64,000 bases of DNA from Methylobacterium sp. WSM2598 (GCF_000379105.1 NZ_KB900609.1:5158438-5222437); one strand, 5' to 3'. Counted from the stretch's first letter, positions 52,591 through 61,670 are shown. Numbers and translations are program-made. Notes: a model not told the origin generated them from the letters alone.

Positions 52591-52744
52591 GACGTCTTCC
52601 TCCTGCCGTCGATGGCGAGGAAGAAGCGGGTGAATGGCGGTCCGGTTCCTTGCCGCGCCCCGGACTTATGGGGGCGGGGTGCCCTTCCCAGGCCGCCGGC
52701 CGGTTGGTATGTGGTATTCCAACGCGGCCCGCAGGAGCCCCCGC

Positions 52745-52981
52745 ATGACGCTCGCCGTCCCGCTCGCCGAGGCCGCGCTGTTCACTCTCGGCTGCGCGGT
52801 CATCCACGCGCAGCGCGACCGACCCGAGCGGCTGACCCGCACACTCGCCGTCCTGGCCTGCCTCGCCTTCCTGGCCGTGGTGGCGCTCGCGACCCCGGGG
52901 CCGAACCTCCGGGCGGGGGCGGTCGCCGAGATGGGAGGCGTGCTGCCTCTCTCGGGCGAGCCCGCGCAGGACCCGCCCTGA
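52745..52981 (+). CDS. Small hypothetical membrane protein
   Basis: 78 aa from ATG 52745, with AGGAG seven bases upstream. Two hydrophobic stretches (LAEAALFTLGCAVIHA; TLAVLACLAFLAVVALA). No family seen. Ends ten bases before the convergent next gene. Confidence 0.55.
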   Translation: MTLAVPLAEAALFTLGCAVIHAQRDRPERLTRTLAVLACLAFLAVVALATPGPNLRAGAVAEMGGVLPLSGEPAQDPP

Positions 52982-52990
52982 CCGGCGCGA

Positions 52991-53242
52991 TCAGCGCGCG
53001 CGCCGCCGCCGGCGGGGCCGCCGGGGCTCGTCGGGCACGATGGCGGCGCGGCAGGCCGGGGTCAGCCTCTGCCGGTTGTGCAGCAGGCAGGCCTTCACCC
53101 GCACCGCGTCCGGGATAAAGGGGCCGCACAGGCTCATCGCGTCCGGCGTGCAGGCCTGCCGCTGCTCCGGGGTGCCTTGCGCCAGGGCGGGGGCCTGCAG
53201 GGCGAGGAGGCCCAGGACGGCGGCGGTGATGCGTGGAGTCAT
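52991..53242 (-). CDS. Small exported Cys-containing protein
   Basis: 83 aa; signal peptide MTPRITAAVLGLLALQAPALAQ, then four Cys (ACTPDAMSLCGPFIPDAVRVKACL in part; TPACRAAI) and a poly-Arg tail. Looks like the small cysteine-rich exported proteins common in Rhizobiales. GGAGCCCC precedes the ATG. Confidence 0.65.
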   Translation of the reverse strand: MTPRITAAVLGLLALQAPALAQGTPEQRQACTPDAMSLCGPFIPDAVRVKACLLHNRQRLTPACRAAIVPDEPRRPRRRRRAR

Positions 53243-53385
53243 GGGGCTCCTCTCGGGGGCGCGGGTCGCGGCCAGGGGCCGCGGGCGACCGCGATCATAG
53301 GGGCCCCGGGCCGGAAAGCGAGGCCGTCGGCTGCGGCGCCCGGGAGGTGCACTGCCCCGGCGGTGCGGCCCGTTCCGGCGCGGGT

Positions 53386-55872
53386 TCAGGCGGGTTCCGG
53401 AACGCCGCCCGCCGGCCCGGCGCGGCGGCGCGGCGCGGCGGTCCGGGCGGGGTGCGGGCGGGCGGGCACCGGTGCGTCCCGGGCGAGGAGCGCCCGGATC
53501 TCGCCGCGGGGGAGGGGTGGGCTGATCAGGTAGCCCTGGACCTCGGCGCAGCCCGCCTCCCGCAACAGCTCCAGCTGACCCCGCGTCTCCACTCCCTCGG
53601 CCGTCGTGGTGATGCCGAGGCCGGCGCCGAGGCTCGTGACGGCCCGCACGATCGCCAGCGCGTCGGGGCGGACCGCGAGGTCCGCCACGAAGGCGCGGTC
53701 GATCTTGATCTTGTCGAACGGGAAGGCGCGCAGGTAGCTCAGCGAGGAGTAGCCGGTGCCGAAATCGTCCATGGCGATGCGCACGCCGCGCTGCTTGAGC
53801 CGGTGCAGGACCGCGAGCGTCGCCTCGCTGTCCTGCAGGAGCACGCCCTCGGTGATCTCGAGTTCGAGGCGGGAGGCCGCGAGCCCCGCCTCGTCGAGGG
53901 CGGCGAGGACCGATGCCGCCAGGGCGGGGTGGCGGAACTGCACCGGCGAGAGGTTGACCGCGATGCGCAGCGTCTCCGGCCAGCGCGCCGCCTCGCGGCA
54001 GGCCGCCCGCAGCACCCACTCGCCGAGCGGCACGATCATCCCAGTCTCCTCGGCGACCGGGATAAAGTCGGAGGGCGCGACGAGGCCGCGCACGGGGTGG
54101 CGCCAGCGCACCAGCGCCTCGAACCCCGCGATCCGGTCGCTCGCCAGCGTCAGGAAGGGCTGGAAGTGGAGCTCGAATTGCGGCGAGGCCAGGGCCGCGC
54201 GCAGGTCGAGCTCGACGGCGCGCCGGGCCTGGACCGCGACGTCCATCTCGGGCTCGAAGAAGCGGTAGGCGCCCCGCCCCTCGCCCTTGGCACCGTAGAG
54301 GGCCATGTCGGCGGCCCGCATCAGGTCGGCGGGGAGCGCGCCCGGGCTCGGCGCGAGGGCGATGCCGATGCTCAAGCCCACGTTCACGCGCTTGCCGTCG
54401 ATGGCGAAGTCGCGCCCGACCGCCTCGATCAGGCGCCCGGCGAGCGCGCCCGCCCGCTCGCGGCTGGCCGGCTGCAGGACGACGGCGAACTCGTCCCCGC
54501 CGAGGCGGGCCAGGAGGGCGGTGCCGGCGGAGGCCGCGCGGCCGATCTCGTCGTCGAGCCGCGCGGTCACCTGCTTCAGGAGCAGGTCCCCGACCGCGTG
54601 GCCGAGCGTGTCGTTGACCGCCTTGAAGCGGTCGAGGTCGAGGCAGAGCACGGCGGCCGGGCCGGCGGCCGGGATCCGCGCCAGGGCCTCGGTCAGGCCC
54701 TCGTGCAGCACGGTGCGGTTCGGCAGGCCGGTCAGCGCGTCGTGGCGGGCCATGTGGACGATCTGGGCCTCGGCCCGCTTGTGGGCGGACACGTCCTCGT
54801 GGACCGTGACGAAGCCGCCGTCGGGGGTCGGCGCGCAGGTGACCGCGATGGTGCGGCCGTCGATGAGCTGCTCGTCGCGGCGGTAGCGGGACCGGCTGGC
54901 GAGCCGCCGGGCCACCTCCGCCCAGACCTCGTCCGCGTCGAGGCCGGGGAAGTTGCCCACCGCCACCCGTTCCCGGATCAGCTGCTCGGCCGTGAGGCCC
55001 GGGCGGACCCGCTCCGGCCGCAGCCCGTAGAGGTCGAGGAATTGCCGGTTGAGGAGCGTGATCCGGTGCGCGGCGTCGAACAGGACGAGCCCATGCGACA
55101 TGTGGGTGAGGGCGGTGTCGAGCCAGCGGTTCTGCTCCGCCATCCGGGCATCCGCGCGCTTGCGGTCGGTCGCGTCCTCGTGGACCATGACGAAGCCGCC
55201 GTCGGGGGTGGGCGTCACGGTGAGCGCCACCGTGCGCCCGTCGGCCAGCCTGCGCTCGGCCCGGCGCGGGACCCGCCGGGCAAGGTCCGCCGCCACGGCG
55301 GCCCAGGCCTTGTCCGGGGTCTTGCCCGGAAACAGCCCCCGGGCCGCGCAGGCGCGCACTAGCGTCTCCAGCGGCTGCCCGACCCGAAGGTCCCCGGCCG
55401 AGAGGCCGTAGAGGTCGAGGAACCGCCGGTTGAAGGCGGTGATCGCCAGCGTCTCGTCCAGCATGAGGACGCCGTCGGCGATGTGGGCGAGCAGGGTCTC
55501 GGAGCGGCGCCGCTCCGCGGCGAGCCGCGCCTCCGCCCGGGCCTCCCGCGCGTCGCGCGCCTCGATCTCCGCGGTGACGTCGCAACCGACGCCGCGATAG
55601 CCCTGGAAGGCGCCCTCCGCGGACAGGACCGGCGCGCCCGCGAGCCGGAACCAGCGGGTGCGCCCGTCCGGGTGCCGGTGGGCCAGGACCGCGTCGCGGA
55701 ACGGCCGGCGGGCGGCGAGCGGCGCGAGATCGCCGACCGGATCGCCCGGCCCGTCGAGGCCCGGCCAGGGACGCCCGAGGCATTCCCCTGCGGAGCGGCC
55801 CGTCAGCTCTTCGAAGCGGCCGTCGAGCGACGACATCCGCAGGTCGGCATCGGCCTGCCAGAACCAACTTGG
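53386..55872 (-). pseudogene. PAS-GGDEF-EAL protein, 5' end cut by IS30 element
   Basis: About 829 codons remain. Three PAS-like domains (SWFWQADADLRMSSLDGRFEELTG; AHIADGVLMLDETLAI; THMSHGLVLFDAAHRI), then GGDEF (RLGGDEFAVV) and EAL (GFEALVRW, ETGMIVPLG, MDDFGTGYSSLSYL). Both catalytic motifs are present, so it could make or break c-di-GMP. The upstream end runs into the IS inverted repeat; the only start is a TTG inside the IS end. A short MLLDVIATIGADW stretch past the IS (57318-57360) may be its lost N-terminus. Confidence 0.85.
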
Positions 55873-57317
55873 GTTCAAGCGGTCGTCGCAACACCATCTT
55901 GCACGGCAGCCAGCACAGCGTCGAGCGCCTCTGCCGGCGTCTTCCAGTTCAGCGTCTTGCGCGGTCTGCTGTTGAGGGCTGCGGCCACAGCAGCAAGATC
56001 GTTCGCGCTGTGGGCGCTCAGATCCGTTCCTTTCGGGAAGTACGGTCGCAGTAACCCGTTCGTATTCTCGTTCGTCCCCCGCTGCCAGGGTGAGCGTGGA
56101 TCGCAGAAGTAGACCTGCAGACCCGCGTCGATCCGCAAGCGCGCGTGCTCGGCCATCTCGGTACCCTGGTCCCAGGTCAACGAGCGCCGCAGCTGCTCGG
56201 GCAAGCGCGCGATCGTGCCGGCGATCGCCTCGCGCACCGCCTGGGCCCCGTGCCCCGCCAGCGCCGGGCCGTTCTTCGCACGCGGTGTCACCCCATGGCC
56301 GTCCATCGGCGGAAGATGCAGCAGCATCGTAAAGCGCGTCGTGCGCTCGACCAGGGTCCCGATCGCCGAACTCTTCAGACCCAGGATCAGATCTCCTTCC
56401 CAGTGCCCCGGCACCGCACGGTCCTCCACCTCAGGCGGACGCTCGCTGATGAGCACCTCGGGGGTGACGAACGACCTGCCTCGGCCCAGGCTGCGGGCCC
56501 GCGGCACACGCAAAGCCCGTCCTGTGCGAAGACACGCGGTCAGCTCACGCTTCAGCCCGCCCCGGCCCTGGATGTAGAGCGCCTGATAGATCGCCTCGTG
56601 ACTGATGCGCATCGTCGTATCGCCCGGAAAGTCGAGCCGTAGGCGCTCGGCGATCTGCTGCGGACTCCAGGATCGACCCCATCGCCGGCTCTGGCGTCGC
56701 CCGTGCCGCCGTCCCTTCCAGGCAACGCTAGGGCCAGGCAGAGCGCTCCCGCCCGGTGTCGCGACAGTTCCGGCGAGCCGCTCCTGCACGTACGTCCGCA
56801 GCGCTGCGTTCCCCGCCAGTTTTGCTGGCTTGGGCCGGCGTGCCGCGCGTTCAGCGTGCCACTGCGCGGTCGTGGCGCGATAGTCCAGGCCGCCACTGCG
56901 GGTCGCCGCATTGCGGCGCAATTCCCGCGAGATGGTCGACGCCGCCCGTCCCAGACGCCGAGCGACGTCCCGGACCCCGTGACCTTGCGCTTGTAGGATC
57001 GCGATCTCCTCCCGCTCAGCCAACGACAGGTAGCGCGCAGAAGGCGACTTGGATGATGGTGACAGGTGGGAAGGTGCCATTCCGCCTGCTGTCCGGAACC
57101 ACCGCGAGCCGACCGGTGGCGAGATCCCGAGCTTCATCGCTGCGACCTCGCTGGAGAGACCCTGCGCGAGGAACGCCCAGAACCCCCGCCGCGTCTCGCG
57201 CAGACCGACCCCGGGACGACCCGGTGACCGCAGCTTCTCGCGAAGTGCCCGATCCGAACGCCGCCGACCTGCCATCACAACCGCCCTCCGCCAAGCCGTT
57301 GCGACGACCACTTGAAT
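55873..57317 (-). mobile_element. IS30-family insertion sequence
   Basis: About 1.45 kb, bounded by 19-bp inverted repeats TTCAAGCGGTCGTCGCAAC (55874-55892) and its complement with one mismatch (57298-57316). It encodes one complete transposase. No clear target duplication could be assigned. Inserted into the GGDEF-EAL gene. Confidence 0.9.
55875..57275 (-). CDS. IS30-family transposase
   Basis: 466 aa from ATG 57275. HTH LSLAEREEIAILQAQGHGVRDVARRLGRAASTISRELRRN (in parts), catalytic-core motifs GHWEGDLI, TWDQGTEMAEHARL, and NENTNGLLRPYFPKGTD. The N-terminus carries about 100 extra residues before the HTH compared with short IS30 transposases. The stop lies within the left inverted repeat. 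Appears intact. Confidence 0.92.
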   Translation of the reverse strand: MAGRRRSDRALREKLRSPGRPGVGLRETRRGFWAFLAQGLSSEVAAMKLGISPPVGSRWFRTAGGMAPSHLSPSSKSPSARYLSLAEREEIAILQAQGHGVRDVARRLGRAASTISRELRRNAATRSGGLDYRATTAQWHAERAARRPKPAKLAGNAALRTYVQERLAGTVATPGGSALPGPSVAWKGRRHGRRQSRRWGRSWSPQQIAERLRLDFPGDTTMRISHEAIYQALYIQGRGGLKRELTACLRTGRALRVPRARSLGRGRSFVTPEVLISERPPEVEDRAVPGHWEGDLILGLKSSAIGTLVERTTRFTMLLHLPPMDGHGVTPRAKNGPALAGHGAQAVREAIAGTIARLPEQLRRSLTWDQGTEMAEHARLRIDAGLQVYFCDPRSPWQRGTNENTNGLLRPYFPKGTDLSAHSANDLAAVAAALNSRPRKTLNWKTPAEALDAVLAAVQDGVATTA

Positions 57318-57360
57318 CCACCCAATCCGCACCGATCGTTGCGATGACATCGAGAAGCAT
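57318..57360 (-). pseudogene. Possible 5' remnant of the GGDEF-EAL gene
   Basis: ATG at 57360 opens MLLDVIATIGADW and runs into the IS. Orientation matches the truncated gene on the other side. Frame continuity cannot be proven. Confidence 0.4.
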
Positions 57361-57505
57361 GAAGCGATCGTGATCCCGCCGCCCTAGCGTTCCACCGGCT
57401 TGCTGAAAACTTTCTTAGTCTGTTGCGTGATTCGGAGCGTAAATCCACCCAGACGGAGGCGCGGCACGACGAAAAACCGGGACGGCGCGATCGGGCGGCC
57501 GGGAT

Positions 57506-58018
57506 TCAGGCGGCGCGGGCGATCAGGCGCCGCAGCAGGGCGCGGACCCGCCGCGCCGTCGCGGCGGCCATGCCCCACGCCCGCGTCGCCCGCGCATAGG
57601 CGAGCAGCGCCCCGCGCACCCGCGCCGCGAAGCCGATCGCGACCGCGAACCAGCCGATGGTGAGGAGCTTGGCCCTTCCCGCGTGGTAGATGCGCTCGAC
57701 CAGCACGAAGCTCACCAGGTAGGCCCCCGCCAGGAGCGCGAGGCCGCGGCCGGGACGGCCCTCGGCGATCCAGACCACGCCGACCAGCTTCAGGGGCTCG
57801 ACGCCCAGGAACGGGACCGCCAGGAGCGCCAGGATCGCGAAGCGGGGCAGGCGCGCGACGCCGGCCTCCAGGCGCCGCACCAGGGTGAGGCGCGACAGCG
57901 CCTCGTAGAGCGGGCGGTAGAGCGGCCGCAGCAGCTCGATGCCGATGACGAAGGCCGCGACCGCGACGTCGGCGAGGGCGATCAGGGCGCGCAGGGGAAG
58001 CGATCGTGAGGGGGGCAT
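57506..58018 (-). CDS. Hypothetical inner-membrane protein
   Basis: 170 aa from ATG 58018 (GGAG five bases upstream). About four hydrophobic segments (LADVAVAAFVIGIELL; FAILALLAVPFLG; LALLAGAYLVSFVLV; LLTIGWFAVAIGFAA). No family recognised with confidence. Confidence 0.65.
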   Translation of the reverse strand: MPPSRSLPLRALIALADVAVAAFVIGIELLRPLYRPLYEALSRLTLVRRLEAGVARLPRFAILALLAVPFLGVEPLKLVGVVWIAEGRPGRGLALLAGAYLVSFVLVERIYHAGRAKLLTIGWFAVAIGFAARVRGALLAYARATRAWGMAAATARRVRALLRRLIARAA

Positions 58019-58080
58019 GTCCGCTCCGAGGGGACGGCGAGGCCGCGGCCGCAGGCCACCACGCCATCGCGGCATCCCTG

Positions 58081-58119
58081 CGGCAGAGCCGAGCGGCAGA
58101 GCCGAGCGGCAGAGCCGAG
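58081..58119. repeat. 13-bp intergenic minisatellite (3 units)
   Basis: Three exact units CGGCAGAGCCGAG in the 284-base gap between the membrane protein and ompW genes. Nothing else was seen in that gap. Confidence 0.9.
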
Positions 58120-58302
58120 CGGCCGGCGATGCGCCGCGTCCCGCGCGGGGCCGGGCGCCTCCACGACGCGACGCGGCCGGCCCCAGCCCCCGACGGGGCC
58201 CGGACCGGCCGATGCGACGTGTGCGTCGGGACGAAGGCGGCCCGCCCCGGCGGACCGCGTCCCGGACGCGGCGGCGCCGGGCGCGGCCGCCGGGGGCTCG
58301 GC

Positions 58303-58977
58303 TCAGAACCGATAGGTCACGCCGGCGCCCACGATCCACGGGTCGAGGTCCACCCGGCCGCGGATCAGGCCCGGGCTCAGCTTGACGTGGGTGTCGAGAA
58401 ACACCTTCTTCACGTCGACGTTGATGCCCCAATGCGCGTCCAGCATGTAGTCGAAGCCGAACTGGACGGCGGGCGCCACGCTGTTCGAGAGCTTGAAGCT
58501 GGTGAAGCCGAGGCGCTCCTGCTCGCCGAAGAACACCGAGTAGTTCACACCGGCGCCGATATAGGGCTTGAACGGCCCGAAATCGGTGAAGTGGTACTGC
58601 AGCGTGAGGGTCGGCGGCAGGATCCAGGTGCTGCCGATGCGCGTCCCGGCGAGGGCGCCGGTGCCGCGGACGCCGTGACGGGTCACGCCCAGGATCAGCT
58701 CGGCGGCGATGTTCTTGGTGAAGAAGTAGGAGATGTCGAGTTCGGGGATCACCGAATCCGTGACCGCGACGCCGGCGCCCACGATCGGCGCGCCGCGCGC
58801 CGAGAGGCGCGCGCCCGGATCCGGCACCACCGCCAGGGCCCGCAGGCGCAGCATCCAGGGCGACCAGAGCGCGAGGTCGGGAACGGGGGGCGGGGCGGCC
58901 GCGGAGGGAAGGTCCGCCGCCTGGGCCGTGGTCGCGGCGAGGACGGCCGCTACGGCGGCGAGGATCCGCTTGGACAT
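58303..58977 (-). CDS. ompW: OmpW-family outer-membrane protein
   Basis: 224 aa 8-stranded barrel. Signal peptide MSKRILAAVAAVLAATTAQA; PELDISYFFTKNIAAELILG, LQYHFTDFGPFKPYIGAGVNY and C-terminal VGAGVTYRF with final Phe are OmpW hallmarks. Forms a small hydrophobic channel. A perfect FNR/FixK box lies about 90 bases upstream, so oxygen-limitation control is likely, as for E. coli ompW. Confidence 0.92.
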   Translation of the reverse strand: MSKRILAAVAAVLAATTAQAADLPSAAAPPPVPDLALWSPWMLRLRALAVVPDPGARLSARGAPIVGAGVAVTDSVIPELDISYFFTKNIAAELILGVTRHGVRGTGALAGTRIGSTWILPPTLTLQYHFTDFGPFKPYIGAGVNYSVFFGEQERLGFTSFKLSNSVAPAVQFGFDYMLDAHWGINVDVKKVFLDTHVKLSPGLIRGRVDLDPWIVGAGVTYRF

Positions 58978-59062
58978 GGTGTGCCTGTTCTTGCTCAAGT
59001 GAGATCGGCCGGCGCAGGCGCGTCGGATGGCGCAACCTGACGCAGGTGGAGCGGAGCATTCT

Positions 59063-59076
59063 TTGATCCTGATCAA
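59063..59076. promoter_or_regulatory. FNR/FixK box TTGAT-CCTG-ATCAA
   Basis: Exact match to the FNR/FixK consensus TTGAT-N4-ATCAA, extended by one T/A pair on each side. Centred about 92 bases before the ompW ATG. Confidence 0.75.
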
Positions 59077-59108
59077 ACGGTCAAGCTTGCGGTGACCATT
59101 GTGGCTCG

Positions 59109-59170
59109 TCGGCAACAATGGGGGCGGGCTGCTTCGGCCGGTGTGCCTCCTCGGCAACAATTCGGGCGGG
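59109..59170. repeat. 20-bp direct repeat
   Basis: TCGGCAACAATGGGGGCGGG at 59109 recurs at 59151 with two changes. Might bind a regulator of the lipoprotein gene. Confidence 0.6.
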
Positions 59171-59344
59171 CCGCGCCGGCTCAGGATGCCGGGGCGCCGC
59201 CCGCGTCCCGCGCCCGACCGGCCGGCGCCTGCGGCGAATCGGGCGGGCACCGGTGCGACTCGCCAGAGCGTTGATTTATTGCTAAGCCTTCCCTCGCTTC
59301 ACCCCTGGAAGCGGCCGCACTCAAGCACCCGGAGAGTGTCGCAT

Positions 59345-59845
59345 ATGTTGGTTCGACGCGTTGCGGTTCTCGGAGCTGTGTCATTGCAGCTGTGCGGCTG
59401 CTCAAACCTTACGGCATTGAGGTTCAATTCCGCAGATGTCCAGGGATATCGGACCGTCGAGGAAGCGCAAGCCGGTGATGCCGACGAGACGCAGCCGCGG
59501 GAGCCGTCCCCTCGCCGGTCGAGGTCCGCTGGTGCGAGGCAGGTCATGGCGAACGCCGTCGACCCGTTCGCGGCGCTGCGCCGCTCCGAGGCCGACCGCG
59601 CGCGCTGGTCGAAGGAGCGGCCGACCGACTTCGCCAAGCTGATGTGGCGGTCGGACATCGCGCAAGCCGGCCGGGCCGGCGGCCGCGTCCCGGAGGACGT
59701 GCCTCAAACCTCAAACATCCCGAAGGACAAGAGCGGCAGGACGGTGCGCGATCTCGCGGAGGACCGCTACAGCGGCGAGGTCAGGCTGGACCAGCTTGAG
59801 AAGACGTCCCAGAAGACCATGAAGCCGATCTGCAACGGGTGCTGA
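59345..59845 (+). CDS. Putative lipoprotein
   Basis: 166 aa from ATG 59345 with GGAGAG eight bases upstream. N-terminus MLVRRVAVLGAVSLQLCGCSN with a plausible lipobox (LCGC). Hydrophilic rest, ends KPICNGC. No family recognised. Confidence 0.65.
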   Translation: MLVRRVAVLGAVSLQLCGCSNLTALRFNSADVQGYRTVEEAQAGDADETQPREPSPRRSRSAGARQVMANAVDPFAALRRSEADRARWSKERPTDFAKLMWRSDIAQAGRAGGRVPEDVPQTSNIPKDKSGRTVRDLAEDRYSGEVRLDQLEKTSQKTMKPICNGC

Positions 59846-59936
59846 CGCGGCGGGCCGAACCTCCCCGGCCCGCCATGGGCGCGCCGGCCGCGCTTCCTCC
59901 ATCGTTCGGATGACGCAGCGGGCGCCAGGCGCGGCT

Positions 59937-59952
59937 AAAGTCGTACGACTTT
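59937..59952. promoter_or_regulatory. 16-bp perfect palindrome AAAGTCGTACGACTTT
   Basis: Complete dyad symmetry, 21 bases before the ATG of the small membrane protein and just upstream of its GGAGG. Position suggests an operator. Confidence 0.6.
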
Positions 59953-59973
59953 GGTTGTAGGACGGAGGATCCG

Positions 59974-60177
59974 ATGCTGGCGATCTCGCGCCTCATCTTC
60001 AATCAGAACACCGTCGTGATGCTGTGCGCCCTCGCGGTCGCGCTGGCCGTCTTCGGCGCGCTGAGGGCCGCGGTCCCGGCGCGGGCCTTCGCCGGCGAGG
60101 GCCTGCACGAGGTCGCGCGGAGCGACGGCACCTGCGGGATCACCGCCATGGGCGACGTCGCCTTCTGCGGGCCCTGA
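59974..60177 (+). CDS. Small membrane protein
   Basis: 67 aa; GGAGG six bases before ATG 59974. One hydrophobic helix (VVMLCALAVALAVFGALRAAV) and two Cys in the tail (GTCGITAMGDVAFCGP). Preceded by a perfect 16-bp palindrome. Function unknown. Confidence 0.7.
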   Translation: MLAISRLIFNQNTVVMLCALAVALAVFGALRAAVPARAFAGEGLHEVARSDGTCGITAMGDVAFCGP

Positions 60178-60248
60178 CCGCTCCTCCGGAAGCCGGCCCC
60201 CTCCCGACCCTGACGGACCCGGTCGGCCGCGGCGTCGCGGGCCTGCGC

Positions 60249-60680
60249 TCAGGCCGGCTCCGTCCGGGCCGGGCCCTCGGCGATTCGGATCTCCGCCTCG
60301 CTGGCCCCGACCTTGTCCGTGACGACCTGCGGGCAGCGCAGGCAGGCCGCGTCGCCGTGCTCGTGGTGCCAGCGGCAGGTCGGCCGGATCTGGCACGGCG
60401 GCGGGCCGCTCACGACCGGCGGCAGCGAGGTCACGATGCGCTGCCCGAGGGTGCAGGCGCCGTTGTAGTGCCGGCAGGCCGCCTTGGCGCAGGGCGCGGC
60501 GATCCGGAACAGCTCGGTCGGCTTCGCGTACCCGGCCTTCGCCAGCACCTCCGGCGCCGCCTCGACCGGCGCCGTGAGGTAGCCGATCCTGCGCTCGGCG
60601 AGGGGCCCGGTCGCGACCCCGAAGATCCGGCTCGCGCGGGAGCCCGGCTGAGCACTGGGGCAATCGATGCGGGTGGTCAT
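60249..60680 (-). CDS. Cys-cluster protein next to double-glycine peptide
   Basis: 143 aa from ATG 60680 with AGGAG. Eight Cys; the C-terminal seven form CX4CX6C ... CX5CX10CX2C (APCAKAACRHYNGACTLGQR; PPCQIRPTCRWHHEHGDAAC then LRCPQVV). Could bind Fe-S or zinc. Lies 50 bases downstream of a peptide with a GG-type leader, same strand, so a maturation or immunity role is conceivable. Not a family I can name. Confidence 0.7.
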   Translation of the reverse strand: MTTRIDCPSAQPGSRASRIFGVATGPLAERRIGYLTAPVEAAPEVLAKAGYAKPTELFRIAAPCAKAACRHYNGACTLGQRIVTSLPPVVSGPPPCQIRPTCRWHHEHGDAACLRCPQVVTDKVGASEAEIRIAEGPARTEPA

Positions 60681-60730
60681 GGTCCGGGCTCCTGCTGGCG
60701 GGCTCTCGGCGGATCTCGGTCCGGTCGCCC

Positions 60731-60976
60731 TCAGCGCGCCTGCAGGCCGCCGAGCGCCCCGAGCGGTCCGAGGGGGCCGATGATCACCCCCATCGTGCTC
60801 GTCGGGTTGCGGAGCCCGCTGAGCGTGTTCGACAGGCCGCCCGTGGCGAGCACGCCGCCCACGGCGGCGTCGAGTTCCTCCGGGGTCAGGACGACGGGGG
60901 CGGGGAGGGAATCCTGCTCGGGCGCGGCGCTCCGCGCCTCCTGCCGGGCCGTCTTGGTCTCGAAGCTGTGCGTCAT
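60731..60976 (-). CDS. Candidate double-glycine (bacteriocin-like) peptide precursor
   Basis: 81 aa from ATG 60976 with AGGAG seven bases upstream. The leader ends LTPEELDAAVGG, the classic acidic helix plus GG; the 40-residue core is Gly/Leu-rich and hydrophobic (STMGVIIGPLGPLGALGG) without Cys. No peptidase-transporter gene is nearby. Alternative: a cofactor- or quorum-type peptide. Confidence 0.6.
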   Translation of the reverse strand: MTHSFETKTARQEARSAAPEQDSLPAPVVLTPEELDAAVGGVLATGGLSNTLSGLRNPTSTMGVIIGPLGPLGALGGLQAR

Positions 60977-61548
60977 GGTTGGTCTCCTGTGCGAGAAACG
61001 GACCGGGTCGGTCCCGCCCGTCACACAAGAAATGTAATACTGATAATGGAGACGGCATGTGCATCAGAGCACGTGCGCGAGTAAATCAGCCATGATACTG
61101 GATTTAGATCAATCTTGACGGGAGCAGGATCGGCGCATGGCGCCGATCAATACCGCTTGCCGCGCGTGAACAGGATTGGTGATGCGTGCGCCATCACCGG
61201 CGCGAAGACGTCGTGAGTGCCGTCAGCGTTGTGCCGGAGTGGTGGCGCCTCACGGCGCGAGTCCGCACGGGAGAGGATGGCGGATCTGAAACCGCGGGCA
61301 GCCGCAATCTCCGGCGATGTCTCGTGTGAGACGGTGAAGATCTCTCGGATTCAGGCGCAGCTGTCCGGCTTGGCCCTGCCGCGAGGGGGCGTGAGGGAGG
61401 GGCGATGAGGCGGGCCGGTGATGGCACCCGCGCCGTTCGTCAAGATGAGGAGGGGGATGCCACGGGCCGCGCATCGGTCCCGGGGGCCGGGGGCGACCCG
61501 CCCGTGCGGGACCGGGCGCCCGGGCGATGAGGGTCCCCGGCGCTCCCC
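60977..61548. other. Intergenic region upstream of peptide gene, no clear gene
   Basis: Carries the peptide promoter region with an FNR-like box (61099-61112). Short frames between 61217 and 61410 lack family matches and were not called. Copy C of the dispersed repeat follows. Confidence 0.4.
61099..61112. promoter_or_regulatory. FNR-like box with one mismatch
   Basis: TGGAT-TTAG-ATCAA differs from TTGAT-N4-ATCAA at one base. It is about 130 bases before the peptide ATG. Confidence 0.4.
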
Positions 61549-61668
61549 GTCATCCGACATCCGACGGATTGCGTCGCCATCTCCCATTTCGGCCATGCGG
61601 ATGTCGGCTTCGCTCACGCGCCGCGCGGGCTGGTCATCCGCTGTCCGGACGTGATCGTCCGGACAGCG
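61549..61668. repeat. Dispersed repeat copy C (with 12-bp hairpin)
   Basis: Fullest copy. Begins CATCCGACGGATTGCG and ends with hairpin CGCTGTCCGGAC / GTCCGGACAGCG (61639-61650, 61657-61668), loop GTGATC, the reverse complement of the copy A loop. The hairpin lies two bases from the stop of the 61671-61886 gene. Confidence 0.8.
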
Positions 61669-61670
61669 CA

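Larger units (their letters stand above)
58978..59344. other. Regulatory region between ompW and lipoprotein genes
   Basis: 367 bases, no gene. Holds the FNR-type box (59063-59076), an inverted repeat CCATTGT / ACAATGG (59096-59121) and a direct repeat (59109-59170). Confidence 0.5.

Noticed and set aside
61217..61408. Small plus-strand frame in the intergenic region
   Set aside because: No ribosome site, no family, and short enough to occur by chance at this GC content.
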